Assembly (NCBI RefSeq): GCF_016463295.1
Contig: NZ_JAEMRO010000006.1
Coordinates: 1-62,940 of the forward strand
Direction: 5' to 3'
Length of the DNA: 62,940 bases
Source of the DNA: Brevundimonas sp.
GTDB taxonomy: Bacteria; Pseudomonadota; Alphaproteobacteria; Caulobacterales; Caulobacteraceae
The notes beneath the pieces were generated by a model. That model was not told the DNA's origin and ran no database searches. It was given only the letters and a program-made list of their open reading frames with translations. Both the position numbers and the translations under genes were made by a program. Of the stretch, positions 26,717 through 35,447 are shown piece after piece; the first letter of the stretch is position 1; every line of letters starts with the position of its first letter.

Positions 26717-26732
26717 TTGACAACGTTGTCAA
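26717..26732. promoter_or_regulatory. LacI-family operator O2
   Basis: A second perfect copy of TTGACAACGTTGTCAA, between the divergent GH3 (start 26672) and GH16 (start 26784) genes. It lies 45 and 52 bp from the two start codons, so one bound dimer could shut both promoters. Confidence 0.85.
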
Positions 26733-26783
26733 ACCGCGATTGCCTGAGTGCAGGTCGTCGCAGAATGATCACGGGAGGACGCA

Positions 26784-27641
26784 ATGCGAGTTCTGGCACC
26801 GACGCTTGGGGCATTGGCCGCTCTGGTCTGTATTGGTGCGGCGCCCGCGCCAGCATCCGCTCCCCCGCCGCAGGACGGCAGCCTGACCGGCTATCGCCTC
26901 GTCTGGAACGACGAGTTCAACACTGACGGCCCGCCCGACCCGACCCGCTGGTCCTATGACACCCATCGCAACCGCGAGGGCTGGTACAACAACGAGCGCC
27001 AGTACTATTCCGCCGACCGGCCCGAGAACGCCCGCGTCGAGAACGGTCACCTGATCATCGAAGCCCGGCGTGAGACCCTGACGCCCGAACAGGTCGCCGA
27101 TGCGGGAGGACAGGCCTATACCTCCGCCCGGCTGATCACGCGCGGCAAGGCCGAATGGACCTATGGCTTCTATGAGGTGAAGGCGAAAATCCCGTGCGGT
27201 CGCGGCAGCTGGCCCGCCATCTGGATGCTGCCGGTCGCGGAGGCCGAATGGCCCGCAGGCGGCGAGATCGACATCATGGAACACGTCGGCCATGAGCGCG
27301 GCGAGGTTCACGGCACCGTCCACACCACCCGCTACAACCATACCCAGGGCACCGAGCGCGGCGGCCGCAAGCGCGTCCGCGACGCCTGCGACGCCTTTCA
27401 CCGCTATCAGGTGCTGTGGACACCCGAGGGGATCAACTTCGGCATCGACGATGTCGGCTACTATCGCTTTCCCAACGACGGCCGAGGCGACCGCGCCACC
27501 TGGCCGTTCGATGCCCCCTTCTACATGATCCTGAACATCGCCGTCGGCGGCGACTGGGGCGGGGCGGAGGGCATCGACGACCGCGCATTCCCCCAGCGGA
27601 TGGAGGTCGATTACGTGCGGGTGTTCAGCCGAAATCCGTGA
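26784..27641 (+). CDS. GH16 family endo-beta-glucanase (laminarinase type)
   Basis: 285 residues from ATG 26784 with GGGAGGACGC upstream. The signal peptide (residues ~1-26) ends near APAPASA. A single GH16 jelly-roll follows: YRLVWNDEFNTDG at the start; the catalytic GGEIDIMEHVG with nucleophile Glu161, Asp163 and acid/base Glu166; GTVHTTRYNHTQ; and a closing MEVDYVRVF strand. The extra Met in the EIDIME motif is typical of beta-1,3-glucanases and laminarinases. It should cut glucans into oligosaccharides for the receptor. Divergent from GH3 across operator O2. Confidence 0.93.
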   Translation: MRVLAPTLGALAALVCIGAAPAPASAPPPQDGSLTGYRLVWNDEFNTDGPPDPTRWSYDTHRNREGWYNNERQYYSADRPENARVENGHLIIEARRETLTPEQVADAGGQAYTSARLITRGKAEWTYGFYEVKAKIPCGRGSWPAIWMLPVAEAEWPAGGEIDIMEHVGHERGEVHGTVHTTRYNHTQGTERGGRKRVRDACDAFHRYQVLWTPEGINFGIDDVGYYRFPNDGRGDRATWPFDAPFYMILNIAVGGDWGGAEGIDDRAFPQRMEVDYVRVFSRNP

Positions 27642-27957
27642 GCGTCCTTGGAGGACGCGGCAGCCGCCAAAAGCCGAACGCCTTGACTTGGCCGTATTGA
27701 GCGTCCATTTGTGCTGCGTCGCACAATAGCGATATCCGGTGCGCTCCAGCGCGTGTGGGTCTTCCGTCTATCGAAGACCTGACTGTAGCAGCGGCCGGCC
27801 CTCAAGATTCATTCGCTGCCCGGACACGCGGGGCGGCGCCCGACCACCCCGGCGGCCTCGATCTCGAGGCTCTATCGGGACTGGCGGTGCGCGGCCTTTT
27901 CGGCGTTGAGCCATGGCCGTTTGCGCGTCGCCACATACGCGAAAGAAACGGCTCCAC
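27642..27957 (+). other. 317-bp leader region of the DEAD-box helicase gene
   Basis: There is no supportable gene here. It contains a TTGACT (27683) that may belong to a promoter and a TTGTGCTGCGTCGCACAA dyad (27709-27726). The long leader would fit post-transcriptional control, as in cold-induced helicase genes, but no known riboswitch or cold box is recognisable. Confidence 0.35.
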
Positions 27958-29460
27958 ATGAGCAACAAGACATTCGAATCCTTCGGTCTGAACCCGGCCC
28001 TGCTGCAGGCGCTGACCAGTGAAGGCTACACCATCCCCACCCCGATCCAGGCCCAGGCCATTCCGGACGTGATGGCCGGCAAGGACCTGCTGGGCATCGC
28101 CCAGACGGGTACCGGCAAGACGGCTGCCTTCGCCCTGCCGATCCTGCACCGTCTGGCCGCCAACCGCATCGCGCCGGTGCCGCGCACCACGCGCTGCCTG
28201 GTGCTGAGCCCTACGCGCGAACTGGCCACCCAGATCGGCGAGAGCTTCAAATCCTATGGCAAGCACCTGGGCTTCCGCGTCGCCGTCATCTTCGGCGGCG
28301 TGAAATACGGCGGTCAGGAACGCGCCCTGAACCAGGGTCTGGACATTCTGGTGGCCGCGCCCGGTCGCCTGCTGGACCATCTTCAACAGCGCAATCTGGA
28401 CCTGTCGCAGACCGAGATCTTCGTGCTGGACGAGGCCGACCAGATGCTGGACCTGGGCTTCATCAAGCCGATCCGCCAGATCGTGTCGCGCATCCCGGCC
28501 AAGCGCCAGAACCTGTTCTTCTCGGCCACCATGCCCAGCGAGATCGGCAAGCTGGCGGGCGAGCTGCTGAAGGACCCGGTCAAGGTCCAGGTCACACCCC
28601 AGTCGACGACCGTCGAGCGCATCAATCAGTCGATCATCCACATCGAACAGGGCAAGAAGCGCGCCCTGTTGACCGAGATGTTCGCCGATCCGGAATATAC
28701 GCGCTGCCTGGTCTTCACCAAGACCAAGCACGGCGCCGACAAGGTCGCGGCCTATCTGGAGGCCGGCGGCGTCCAGGCCGGGGCGATCCACGGCAACAAG
28801 TCCCAGCCCCAGCGTGAACGCACCCTGGCCGCCTTCAAGGCCGGCAAGCTGCGCGTCCTGGTCGCCACCGACATCGCCGCGCGCGGCATCGACGTGGACG
28901 GCGTCTCGCACGTCGTGAACTTCGAGCTGCCGCATGTGCCGGAAAGCTATGTGCACCGCATCGGCCGCACCGCGCGGGCGGGCAAGGACGGCTCGGCCGT
29001 CAGCTTCGTGGCCGGCGACGAGATGAAGCTGCTGCGCGACATCGAAAAGGTCACGCGCCAGAAGATCCCGGCCACCGACCGTCGCAATGACAAGTCGCTG
29101 GCCCTGCTGGACCAGTCGATCATGGCCTCGGGCGTCAAGTCCAAGGCCTCCATGCCCGACGACGGGCGCGGCGATCGTCAGCTGCAGCGCGGCCCGCGCA
29201 ACCCGCGCCGCGATGGTGTCAAGCTGGAAGGCGGCGGTCAGCCGCACCGCATCCGCAAGGCGGGTCCGGGCCGCGACGCCCGTCCGGTGCCGGAACGCGC
29301 CTTCGATCCGCTGGCGCGCGAGCGTCCGCGCAACAGCAACAACGACCCGCGCCACACCTCGGGCCCCGCCGCCGAGGGCAAGCCCGCCGGCGAGATCAAG
29401 CGCCGCCCCCGCAACCGCCGCCCCTCCAACGGTGGCAAGGGCTATGTAGCCAAGGGCTGA
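27958..29460 (+). CDS. rhlE: DEAD-box ATP-dependent RNA helicase, RhlE type
   Basis: 500 residues from ATG 27958; the frame extends to 27913 without homology. Q motif FGLNPALLQALTSEGYTIPTPIQAQ; motif I AQTGTGKT; PTRELA; motif II DEAD; motif III SAT; and motif VI HRIGRTAR. A long basic, disordered C-terminal tail (residues ~400-500, Arg/Pro/Gly-rich) probably binds RNA. RhlE-type helicases unwind rRNA and mRNA structures and associate with the degradosome, often in the cold. Followed by a hairpin terminator. Confidence 0.93.
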   Translation: MSNKTFESFGLNPALLQALTSEGYTIPTPIQAQAIPDVMAGKDLLGIAQTGTGKTAAFALPILHRLAANRIAPVPRTTRCLVLSPTRELATQIGESFKSYGKHLGFRVAVIFGGVKYGGQERALNQGLDILVAAPGRLLDHLQQRNLDLSQTEIFVLDEADQMLDLGFIKPIRQIVSRIPAKRQNLFFSATMPSEIGKLAGELLKDPVKVQVTPQSTTVERINQSIIHIEQGKKRALLTEMFADPEYTRCLVFTKTKHGADKVAAYLEAGGVQAGAIHGNKSQPQRERTLAAFKAGKLRVLVATDIAARGIDVDGVSHVVNFELPHVPESYVHRIGRTARAGKDGSAVSFVAGDEMKLLRDIEKVTRQKIPATDRRNDKSLALLDQSIMASGVKSKASMPDDGRGDRQLQRGPRNPRRDGVKLEGGGQPHRIRKAGPGRDARPVPERAFDPLARERPRNSNNDPRHTSGPAAEGKPAGEIKRRPRNRRPSNGGKGYVAKG

Positions 29461-29486
29461 TCGCCTTGAAGTGACCTGAGAACAGC

Positions 29487-29516
29487 AACGCCCGCCGGAG
29501 CGACCCGGCGGGCGTT
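29487..29516 (+). terminator. Terminator of rhlE
   Basis: 12-bp perfect stem AACGCCCGCCGG / CCGGCGGGCGTT with a 6-nt loop, followed by GTCGTGTCTG. Almost the same hairpin recurs at 30305-30332 and 34019-34046. Confidence 0.7.
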
Positions 29517-29612
29517 GTCGTGTCTGCGATCAGGAGCCGAGGTCAGCCTTCGACCGATTGCGGACATTCGACGCCACTTGGAAATCTCAAGCGACTATGA
29601 TCTGAAAGTGTG

Positions 29613-30239
29613 ATGATCGACGCCGTCGAGCTTTATGGTTTGGAAGCACTGAACGATCCCTTTCGCGAGGACTTCGAACGTGCTCGCGCGCTGCTCGACG
29701 GCCCAGAGTGGGAGCGTGGTCTAGAAGAGCTCGAGATGCTCGCACACGCCGGTTCGATGCTCAGCACTATTTGTGTGGCGGGCTGTATGACGAAGGGTTG
29801 GTACGATCATAAAGATTTTGCCGGTGCCGAAGCTTGGTACCGAGTTGCGGCGGAAGCGGGCTACGCCGCAGGGCACTTCGGGCTGGGCGTCACTTATCAT
29901 CAGATGGGCCGCTTCTCGGATGCGTCGGTTGAGTTTCAAGAAGCGGCGTCTAGAGATTACGGCCCGGCCTACAACGCGCTCGCGCACCTTTACTCGCGCG
30001 GAGAAGGCGTGGCGCTTGATCGACGAAAAGCTTTAGCTCTCTTGAGGACGGGCGCTTCTCGAGGTCATCAGCGAGCCAAGGCCTCCTTGGCCAAGGCGCT
30101 TATTCATGGCTACGGAGGAATCCGGGGCCGCTTTGAGGGACTCGCTCGACTATTCCAATTGTTCGCAGAGGTTTGGCGGCAAACTGGTGCCGAAGAGAGC
30201 GCGGTAAAGCGGATGACGCCGCTTCCTACCGCTCATTGA
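29613..30239 (+). CDS. Sel1-repeat (TPR-like) protein
   Basis: 208 residues from ATG 29613; a GTG one codon upstream is also possible. Sel1-like repeats are visible: FAGAEAWYRVAAEAGYAAGHFGLGVTY, FSDASVEFQEAASRDYGPAYNALAHLYSRGEG and DRRKALALLRTGASRGHQRAKASLAKAL. No signal peptide, so it is probably a cytosolic protein-interaction scaffold. GC content is visibly lower than in the flanking genes, which may mean later acquisition. The partner is unknown. Confidence 0.78.
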   Translation: MIDAVELYGLEALNDPFREDFERARALLDGPEWERGLEELEMLAHAGSMLSTICVAGCMTKGWYDHKDFAGAEAWYRVAAEAGYAAGHFGLGVTYHQMGRFSDASVEFQEAASRDYGPAYNALAHLYSRGEGVALDRRKALALLRTGASRGHQRAKASLAKALIHGYGGIRGRFEGLARLFQLFAEVWRQTGAEESAVKRMTPLPTAH

Positions 30240-30304
30240 ACGTCGGCTCCCCACCCACAGCGGACATTCAACACCCCGCTCTCTGCCCCACTCCGCACGC
30301 GAAA

Positions 30305-30332
30305 ACGCCCGCCGGAGCGATCCGGCGGGCGT
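30305..30332. terminator. Bidirectional terminator between the Sel1 and FadL genes
   Basis: 12-bp perfect stem ACGCCCGCCGGA / TCCGGCGGGCGT with a GCGA tetraloop, located between the convergent Sel1 and FadL genes. AAAA precedes it, giving a T-tract on the minus strand, which suits the FadL transcript. Confidence 0.7.
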
Positions 30333-30357
30333 CGTCGTGTCCGGGGTCTCAGTTCTC

Positions 30358-31647
30358 CTAGAACGCCCAGCGTGTGCCCAGCGACCAGGCCAGGCCATAG
30401 CCCTCGGCGGTGCCGCGCAGGCTGGACAGTGTGGCGGCGGGGGTGCCTTCGTACAGGGTGCGGTCGCTGAAGATGTCGCCGTCCTCGAAGGCGACATAGG
30501 TCAGGCCCAGGTCCATCGTCAGCCGATCGGTCGCCTTGACCGAGACGCCGCCCGAGACCAGCCAGCGGTTGGCGTCGGGGATGCGGGCCGTGCGTTCGGT
30601 GTCGCGCGTCGGCGTGGGCGTGTAGCCCACCCCGCCCCGGAAGGTCAGGGTGTCGGTGGCGACATAGTCGAAGCCGACCGCGCCGGTCGTCACATCCTTG
30701 TAGTCCTGAACGATGGTCTGGCCGCCGGTCGGATAGACCACGCGGATAGCGTCGAATTCTGACCAGCCGATACGGTTGACCTGGGCGTTCAGGGTCAGCC
30801 TGTCCGTCGCGCGATAGCGGACGGAGGCGGCGAGGAAGGACGGGACGCTGAAACCGGCGGTGCCTGCCGTGTCCACATTGGCCCCCTCCAGCGGCCCGAC
30901 CAGGCCGGAGATCAGGACGTCGCCGTCCAGCTCATGCTCGATGGACGACCGATAGCTGAGCCCCAGGTCGAAGCGACCAAAGCGGGCCTGCGCGCCCACG
31001 TTCCAGCCATAGGCGATACCGTCGCCTTCCAGCGAGGAGAACCCGTCCGGCAGCGCGGGCGACAGATTCGGCAGGGCGGAGGTCAGCTTGGCCTTGGCAT
31101 ACTGGGCGTCGAAGCCCGCGCCGATATCGAGCCAGTCCGTCACCTTCATCGCCCCCACCAGGCCGATGTTGGCCGAGCGCAGTTCGGACGTCAGGGCGTC
31201 ATAGCGGGCGAAGGCCTCCGGCTGATACTTTGTGGTGAAATTGTACGGCGCGGCGATGGCCAGGCCGACGGCGAACCGGTCGCCGACGGGCGTGGCGATG
31301 GCGAAGTTGGGTACCAGGCCGCTCTCGATCGGGGTGTTGGCGTCATTGCCGGACACCGGCACCGTGACGTCGCCGGGATACGTCAGAGTCGAACCCGTGT
31401 TCTTCACCTCAGAGCCGACGGCGACCGCATGGATGCTGGCGGTCACCTCGCGCCCGCTGCGGGCGATGGCGGCGGGGTTCCACCACAGCGACGAGACGCC
31501 GGTATCGGCCGCCTCGCCCGAATAGGCCCGGCCGGCCGCGCGGGCGGACTGTTCCTGCAGATAATAGGCCTGGGCGGCGGCAGGCGATGCGGCGGCGACG
31601 GCGACGACCGAGGCCGCGCCGGCCAGAAGAAGGCGGGACGTGTTCAT
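30358..31647 (-). CDS. OmpP1/FadL/TodX family outer-membrane transporter
   Basis: 429 residues from the ATG at 31647. Signal peptide ends SPAAAQA. The mature N-terminus has the FadL hatch signature: YYLQEQSARAAGRAYSGEAAD, then SSLWWNPAAIAR (the NPA kink motif). The rest is a 14-strand barrel ending GLAWSLGTRWAF with a terminal Phe. The family takes up hydrophobic compounds such as long-chain fatty acids or aromatic hydrocarbons; the exact substrate is not deducible. It stands as a single gene. Confidence 0.9.
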   Translation of the reverse strand: MNTSRLLLAGAASVVAVAAASPAAAQAYYLQEQSARAAGRAYSGEAADTGVSSLWWNPAAIARSGREVTASIHAVAVGSEVKNTGSTLTYPGDVTVPVSGNDANTPIESGLVPNFAIATPVGDRFAVGLAIAAPYNFTTKYQPEAFARYDALTSELRSANIGLVGAMKVTDWLDIGAGFDAQYAKAKLTSALPNLSPALPDGFSSLEGDGIAYGWNVGAQARFGRFDLGLSYRSSIEHELDGDVLISGLVGPLEGANVDTAGTAGFSVPSFLAASVRYRATDRLTLNAQVNRIGWSEFDAIRVVYPTGGQTIVQDYKDVTTGAVGFDYVATDTLTFRGGVGYTPTPTRDTERTARIPDANRWLVSGGVSVKATDRLTMDLGLTYVAFEDGDIFSDRTLYEGTPAATLSSLRGTAEGYGLAWSLGTRWAF

Positions 31648-31786
31648 GGGACTGACTTTCGGAAACGCGGCACCGATCGGATCGGCGGCGGGACTGGAAC
31701 TGTGCCGGGGAGGCCCGCGTGGAATGAGCGACCCGGCTACAGGCCGCAATGCCTGCGCGGCCGTCTCGCGCGAAGGTGATCGATGT

Positions 31787-32212
31787 TTAGTGGGTCACCG
31801 AACGATGGGTGTCGAGCTCAGGCGTCAGCGTATGTTGATGTGCACGACGGTACCGACATCTGTCGTCTTGTCTTCTGATAACGGGACCCTGGCTGGTAAT
31901 CACGATACGCCGGCATTGGAGAGTAGACGGGCCCCAGACGGTGCAGAACACATCGCCCTTGACCGTGTATGTTCCTTGCATGGGGATGATTTCTCCCGTC
32001 GAAGCCCAAGTCCCATCCGCGCCAAAGAACTCTGAGATATGCTTATCCTTCCAAAAGTCGCCGCGCACGAGGACTGTCCGGACTTCGGCTTCAGTCGCGG
32101 GTCGTGGATCTGCACTGAATGGTCCGGAATTTGAGTTCGGCGGACAACCTACCAGCCCCGCGCCGACCACGGGTCCGACTATCGACCTGAGGAGGATAGC
32201 GATTGTCCGCAT
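31787..32212 (-). CDS. Putative lipoprotein, function unknown
   Basis: 141 residues from the ATG at 32212, with an excellent GGAGGTC 5 nt upstream. The N-terminal helix ends in a lipobox (GAGLVGC, Cys23), predicting a lipoprotein. The body has a strand-rich domain (ISEFFGADGTWASTGEIIPM, GTYTVKGDVFCTVWG) with two more cysteines, resembling small hypothetical proteins that measure substance in a lipocalin-like fold. Base composition is lower in GC than its neighbours. No family assigned. Confidence 0.6.
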   Translation of the reverse strand: MRTIAILLRSIVGPVVGAGLVGCPPNSNSGPFSADPRPATEAEVRTVLVRGDFWKDKHISEFFGADGTWASTGEIIPMQGTYTVKGDVFCTVWGPSTLQCRRIVITSQGPVIRRQDDRCRYRRAHQHTLTPELDTHRSVTH

Positions 32213-32476
32213 CTTTGACCTCCAGGCTGCGAGAGTATTGTTCTACAGGGTGCCCGCTTCTGCTCCAATCGCCATTCAGGTGGCCAATCCAACTGGTGCT
32301 CGCGACATATGAGAAATGCTGGCCCGACCTAACCCTTGCGTCTCGCCGATCTTGGGGGCATTGAGGCGACTTCACCTTGGACCCGCGGGCTGCTCACAGT
32401 CCAAGGGTGGCTATCCTGACCGCCCATCCGTCAGGAAATCGGATCGCCCGATGCGATCCATCCAGATGAAATCCTC

Positions 32477-33958
32477 ATGACCATCCTCGCTTCCGCGCGC
32501 CAGCAATGGCTCGCCAATCCCCGCCGCGATCTGCTGGCGGGCACCGTCGTGGCCCTCGCCCTGATACCGGAGGCTATCGCCTTCTCGATCATCGCCGGGG
32601 TCGATCCGGCGGTGGGCCTGTACGCCAGTTTCGTCATCGCGGTGACCATCGCCTTCGTCGGCGGTCGCCCGGCCATGATCTCGGCCGCGACAGGGGCCAT
32701 GGCCTTGCTGATGGTCGGCCTCGTGCGCGATCACGGGCTGGAATATCTGTTCGCGGCCTCGCTGTTGACCGGTGTGTTCCAGATCCTCATCGGCCTGCTG
32801 AAACTGGGCCGCTACATCAAGTTCGTGTCGCGCAGTGTGATGACCGGTTTCGTCAACTCTTTGGCCATCCTGATCTTCCTGGCCCAGATGCCCGAGCTGA
32901 TCGGGGCCAACTGGCAGACCTTCGCCCTGGTCGGCGCGTCCCTCGTCATCATCTACGGCTTCCCCCGCATCACGAGGGCGGTGCCGTCGCCCCTGATCGC
33001 CATCGTGGCCATCAGCGCGCTGGTGATCTTCATTGGGCTGGACGTGCGGACCGTGGGCGACATGGGCCAGATGCCCTCGACCCTGCCGATGTTCCATCTG
33101 CCCAATGTGCCGCTGACGTGGGAGACGCTGGCGATCATCGGACCGGTGGCGGCCACCCTGGCCTTCGTCGGCCTGCTGGAAAGCCTGCTGACGGCCAATC
33201 TGCTGGACGACATCACCGACACGCCGTCCGACAAGGATCGCGAGACGCGCGGCCAGGGCATCGCCAACATCGCCTCATCCCTGTTCGGCGGCATGGCCGG
33301 CTGTGCCATGATCGGCCAGTCGATCATCAATGTGACCAGCGGCGCGCGGGGACGGCTGTCGACCCTGTGGGCCGGATTATTCCTGCTGTTCCTCATCCTG
33401 GTGCTTCAGGACTGGGTGGCGCAGATCCCGATGGCGGCGCTGGTGGCCGTCATGATCATGGTCTCGATCGGCACCTTCGACTGGAAGTCGGTGGCGAACC
33501 TGCGCTCCACGCCCATCCAGTCGTCCATCGTGATGATCGCCACCACGGCGACCGTGGTGATCACCCACGACCTGTCAAAAGGAGTGGTGCTGGGCGTGGT
33601 CCTGTCGGCCGTCTTCTTCATGCGCAAGGTCGGCAAGACTGTCGTGGTCGAGGAGATCGAGACGCCGGAAGAAGGACGTCTGCGCTACCGGGTGACCGGC
33701 AATCTGTTCTTTGCCTCCGCCGATGTCTTTGCCGCCGCCTTCGAGCATCACGGCCATCCAACGCGCGTCGAGATCGACATGACGGGTGCCCATCTGTGGG
33801 ATCTGACCGGCGTCGCCGCCGTGGACAAGGTCGTCTTCCGCTATCGCCGCCAAGGGGCCGAGGTCGAGGTCATCGGCATGAACAAGGCCGGACAGGGCCT
33901 GATCGACAGGGTTGGCAGGCACGACAAGGATCACCTGCCTGCGGGCGCTACACATTAG
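32477..33958 (+). CDS. SulP family inorganic anion transporter
   Basis: 493 residues from ATG 32477. It has multiple membrane helices with the SLC26/SulP signature in helix 1 ([21 protein letters not shown]) and the substrate-site region around [15 protein letters not shown] cytosolic C-terminal STAS domain (residues ~395-490) includes [25 protein letters not shown]. Substrates of the family include sulfate, bicarbonate and C4-dicarboxylates; which one is transported here is unknown. Convergent with ctrA across a terminator. Confidence 0.92.
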   Translation: MTILASARQQWLANPRRDLLAGTVVALALIPEAIAFSIIAGVDPAVGLYASFVIAVTIAFVGGRPAMISAATGAMALLMVGLVRDHGLEYLFAASLLTGVFQILIGLLKLGRYIKFVSRSVMTGFVNSLAILIFLAQMPELIGANWQTFALVGASLVIIYGFPRITRAVPSPLIAIVAISALVIFIGLDVRTVGDMGQMPSTLPMFHLPNVPLTWETLAIIGPVAATLAFVGLLESLLTANLLDDITDTPSDKDRETRGQGIANIASSLFGGMAGCAMIGQSIINVTSGARGRLSTLWAGLFLLFLILVLQDWVAQIPMAALVAVMIMVSIGTFDWKSVANLRSTPIQSSIVMIATTATVVITHDLSKGVVLGVVLSAVFFMRKVGKTVVVEEIETPEEGRLRYRVTGNLFFASADVFAAAFEHHGHPTRVEIDMTGAHLWDLTGVAAVDKVVFRYRRQGAEVEVIGMNKAGQGLIDRVGRHDKDHLPAGATH

Positions 33959-34018
33959 GCGATGGTATCAGATTGCCGGCCCGGCGACGGCCCCGGTCGT
34001 CGGGCCGCACATACGAGA

Positions 34019-34046
34019 ACGCCCGCCGGAGCGATCCGGCGGGCGT
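34019..34046. terminator. Bidirectional terminator between sulP and ctrA
   Basis: The same hairpin as at 30305-30332 (ACGCCCGCCGGA, GCGA loop, TCCGGCGGGCGT), between two convergent genes and followed on the plus strand by CGTTAGTTTCT. It serves sulP on one strand and ctrA on the other. Confidence 0.75.
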
Positions 34047-34076
34047 CGTTAGTTTCTGGTGTTTCGTCCCTGTAGA

Positions 34077-34784
34077 TCAGGCCGCGGCGCTGGCGGGCTG
34101 CTGGCCTTCCGACGGGTCGCGCAGGACGTAGCCCCGGCCCCAGACGGTCTCGATATAGTGTTTGCCGCCGGCGGCGGTGGCCAGCTTCTTGCGCAGCTTG
34201 CAGATGAAGACGTCGATGATCTTCAGCTCGGGCTCGTCCATGCCGCCGTACAGGTGGTTCAGGAACATTTCCTTGGTCAGGGTGGTGCCCTTGCGGAGCG
34301 AGAGCAGCTCCAGCATCTGGTATTCCTTGCCCGTCAGATGGACGCGGTGACCGTTCACCTCGACCGTCTTGCCGTCCAGGTTCACCGCGATCTCGCCGGT
34401 GTGGATGATGGCCTGGGCGTGACCCTTGGAGCGGCGGACCACGGCGTGGGTGCGCGCGATCAGTTCGTCCTTGTGGAACGGCTTGGTCATGTAGTCGTCG
34501 GCGCCGCCGCCAAACGTCTTGACCTTGGTTTCGATCTCGGTCGAACCCGACAGGATCATCACCGGCGTGTTGACCTTGCCGACGCGCAGCTGGCGCAGGA
34601 CTTCCAGGCCGTTCATGTCGGGCAGGTTGAGGTCCAGCAGGATCAGGTCGTAGTCATAGATCTTGCCCAGATCGATGCCTTCTTCACCAAGATCGGTCGT
34701 GTAGACGTTGAAGCCTTCCGACTTCAGCATCAGCTCGATGCTTTGCGCGGTCGCGTGATCGTCTTCGATAAGCAGAACGCGCAT
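34077..34784 (-). CDS. ctrA: Cell-cycle response regulator CtrA
   Basis: 235 residues, OmpR-family. Receiver domain with phospho-acceptor Asp51 in [13 protein letters not shown] and Lys in [13 protein letters not shown]; winged-helix domain with [18 protein letters not shown] and the recognition region [12 protein letters not shown], then [10 protein letters not shown]. CtrA silences the origin and activates flagellar, pilus and division genes in Caulobacter. The C-terminus ends in alanines (PASAAA), matching the two-alanine ClpXP degradation signal known for CtrA. ChpT, its phosphodonor, is encoded at 11181-11858. The upstream region carries GANTC and TTAA clusters. Confidence 0.98.
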   Translation of the reverse strand: MRVLLIEDDHATAQSIELMLKSEGFNVYTTDLGEEGIDLGKIYDYDLILLDLNLPDMNGLEVLRQLRVGKVNTPVMILSGSTEIETKVKTFGGGADDYMTKPFHKDELIARTHAVVRRSKGHAQAIIHTGEIAVNLDGKTVEVNGHRVHLTGKEYQMLELLSLRKGTTLTKEMFLNHLYGGMDEPELKIIDVFICKLRKKLATAAGGKHYIETVWGRGYVLRDPSEGQQPASAAA

Positions 34785-34829
34785 TCAAGCCCCTCCAGGC
34801 CAAGCTCAGCCGTATGAATATGGTCCCGC

Positions 34830-34884
34830 TTAACGGGTAACCTTGTTCGCACGTTAATCTCTCAAAACCTTAAGAAAGGTTAAC
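34830..34884 (-). promoter_or_regulatory. TTAA-rich candidate CtrA autoregulatory sites
   Basis: Four TTAA tetramers in 55 bp (34830, 34854, 34870, 34880) upstream of ctrA. The last pair reads TTAA-N6-TTAA and includes a TTAACC half-site on the minus strand, one base short of the CtrA consensus TTAA-N7-TTAA. CtrA is autoregulated in Caulobacter. Confidence 0.45.
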
Positions 34885-34899
34885 GGCGTCCCGATATGA

Positions 34900-34945
34900 G
34901 AATCACTAGGCTGATTTGCGAATCGCCGTCGAGACTCCGCGAGTC
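34900..34945. promoter_or_regulatory. Cluster of four GANTC (CcrM) methylation sites
   Basis: GAATC at 34900-34904 and 34920-34924, GACTC at 34933-34937, GAGTC at 34941-34945, all between ctrA and the divergent DnaA-like gene. CcrM methylates GANTC, and hemimethylation at the ctrA promoter controls its firing in Caulobacter. Four sites in 46 bp is dense. Confidence 0.7.
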
Positions 34946-35090
34946 AATCCGGCGGTTTTTTTCGATCCCCAGCGCCGCGAGAGGCTTTCCCGACGCCTAC
35001 GACCGCAACTGACGCAACAGGACTATATTCCTATTTTCAAGACCGGGTCGGTTTGAACGACCGGTCGATCAGTGGATGAGGGGTGTATCG

Positions 35091-35447
35091 ATGACGCAGG
35101 CGTATCGAGTTCAGGTGACGGTCGCGGACCGGATCAAGGCGGGGCTGGCCCTGCAGATGGTGGCGGCCACCACGGGCGTGCCGGTGGAGGTCATGACGGC
35201 GCGGGCGCGGCTGTCGGGGGCGGCGGGCAAGGCGCGCTGGCTGGCCCTGTATCTGGCGCATGTGACCTACAGCTGGACCCTGGATCACGTGGGCCATGCG
35301 TTCGGCATGAACCGGGCGACGGTCGCCGCCGCCTGTCGCTGGGCCGAAGACGAGCGGGATCAGCCGCGTCTCGATGCGCTGATGGACCGGCTGGAGCGCA
35401 ATCTGCGCGATGTTCTGGACGCCCCGCGCTGCGAGCTGTCGGCATGA
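35091..35447 (+). CDS. Small DnaA-domain-IV-like helix-turn-helix protein
   Basis: 118 residues from ATG 35091, with GAGGGG upstream; an in-frame ATG at 35076 exists. The core AARLSGAAGKARWLALYLAHVTY...-type arrangement, followed by SWTLDHVGHAFGMNRATVAAACRWAED, matches the DNA-binding domain IV of DnaA: the R..A.YLAH helix, then FG.....TV..A. There is no AAA+ ATPase, so it would bind DNA without initiator activity. It overlaps the next gene by ATGA and is divergent from ctrA. A link to origin or cell-cycle control is inferred. Confidence 0.72.
   Translation: MTQAYRVQVTVADRIKAGLALQMVAATTGVPVEVMTARARLSGAAGKARWLALYLAHVTYSWTLDHVGHAFGMNRATVAAACRWAEDERDQPRLDALMDRLERNLRDVLDAPRCELSA

Noticed and set aside
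24423..26720. A 765-codon open frame antisense to the GH3 gene
   Set aside because: It mirrors the GH3 coding sequence in a high-GC genome, is Arg/Gly/Asp-biased with no recognisable domain, and has no start signal. GH3 on the other strand has all family motifs.
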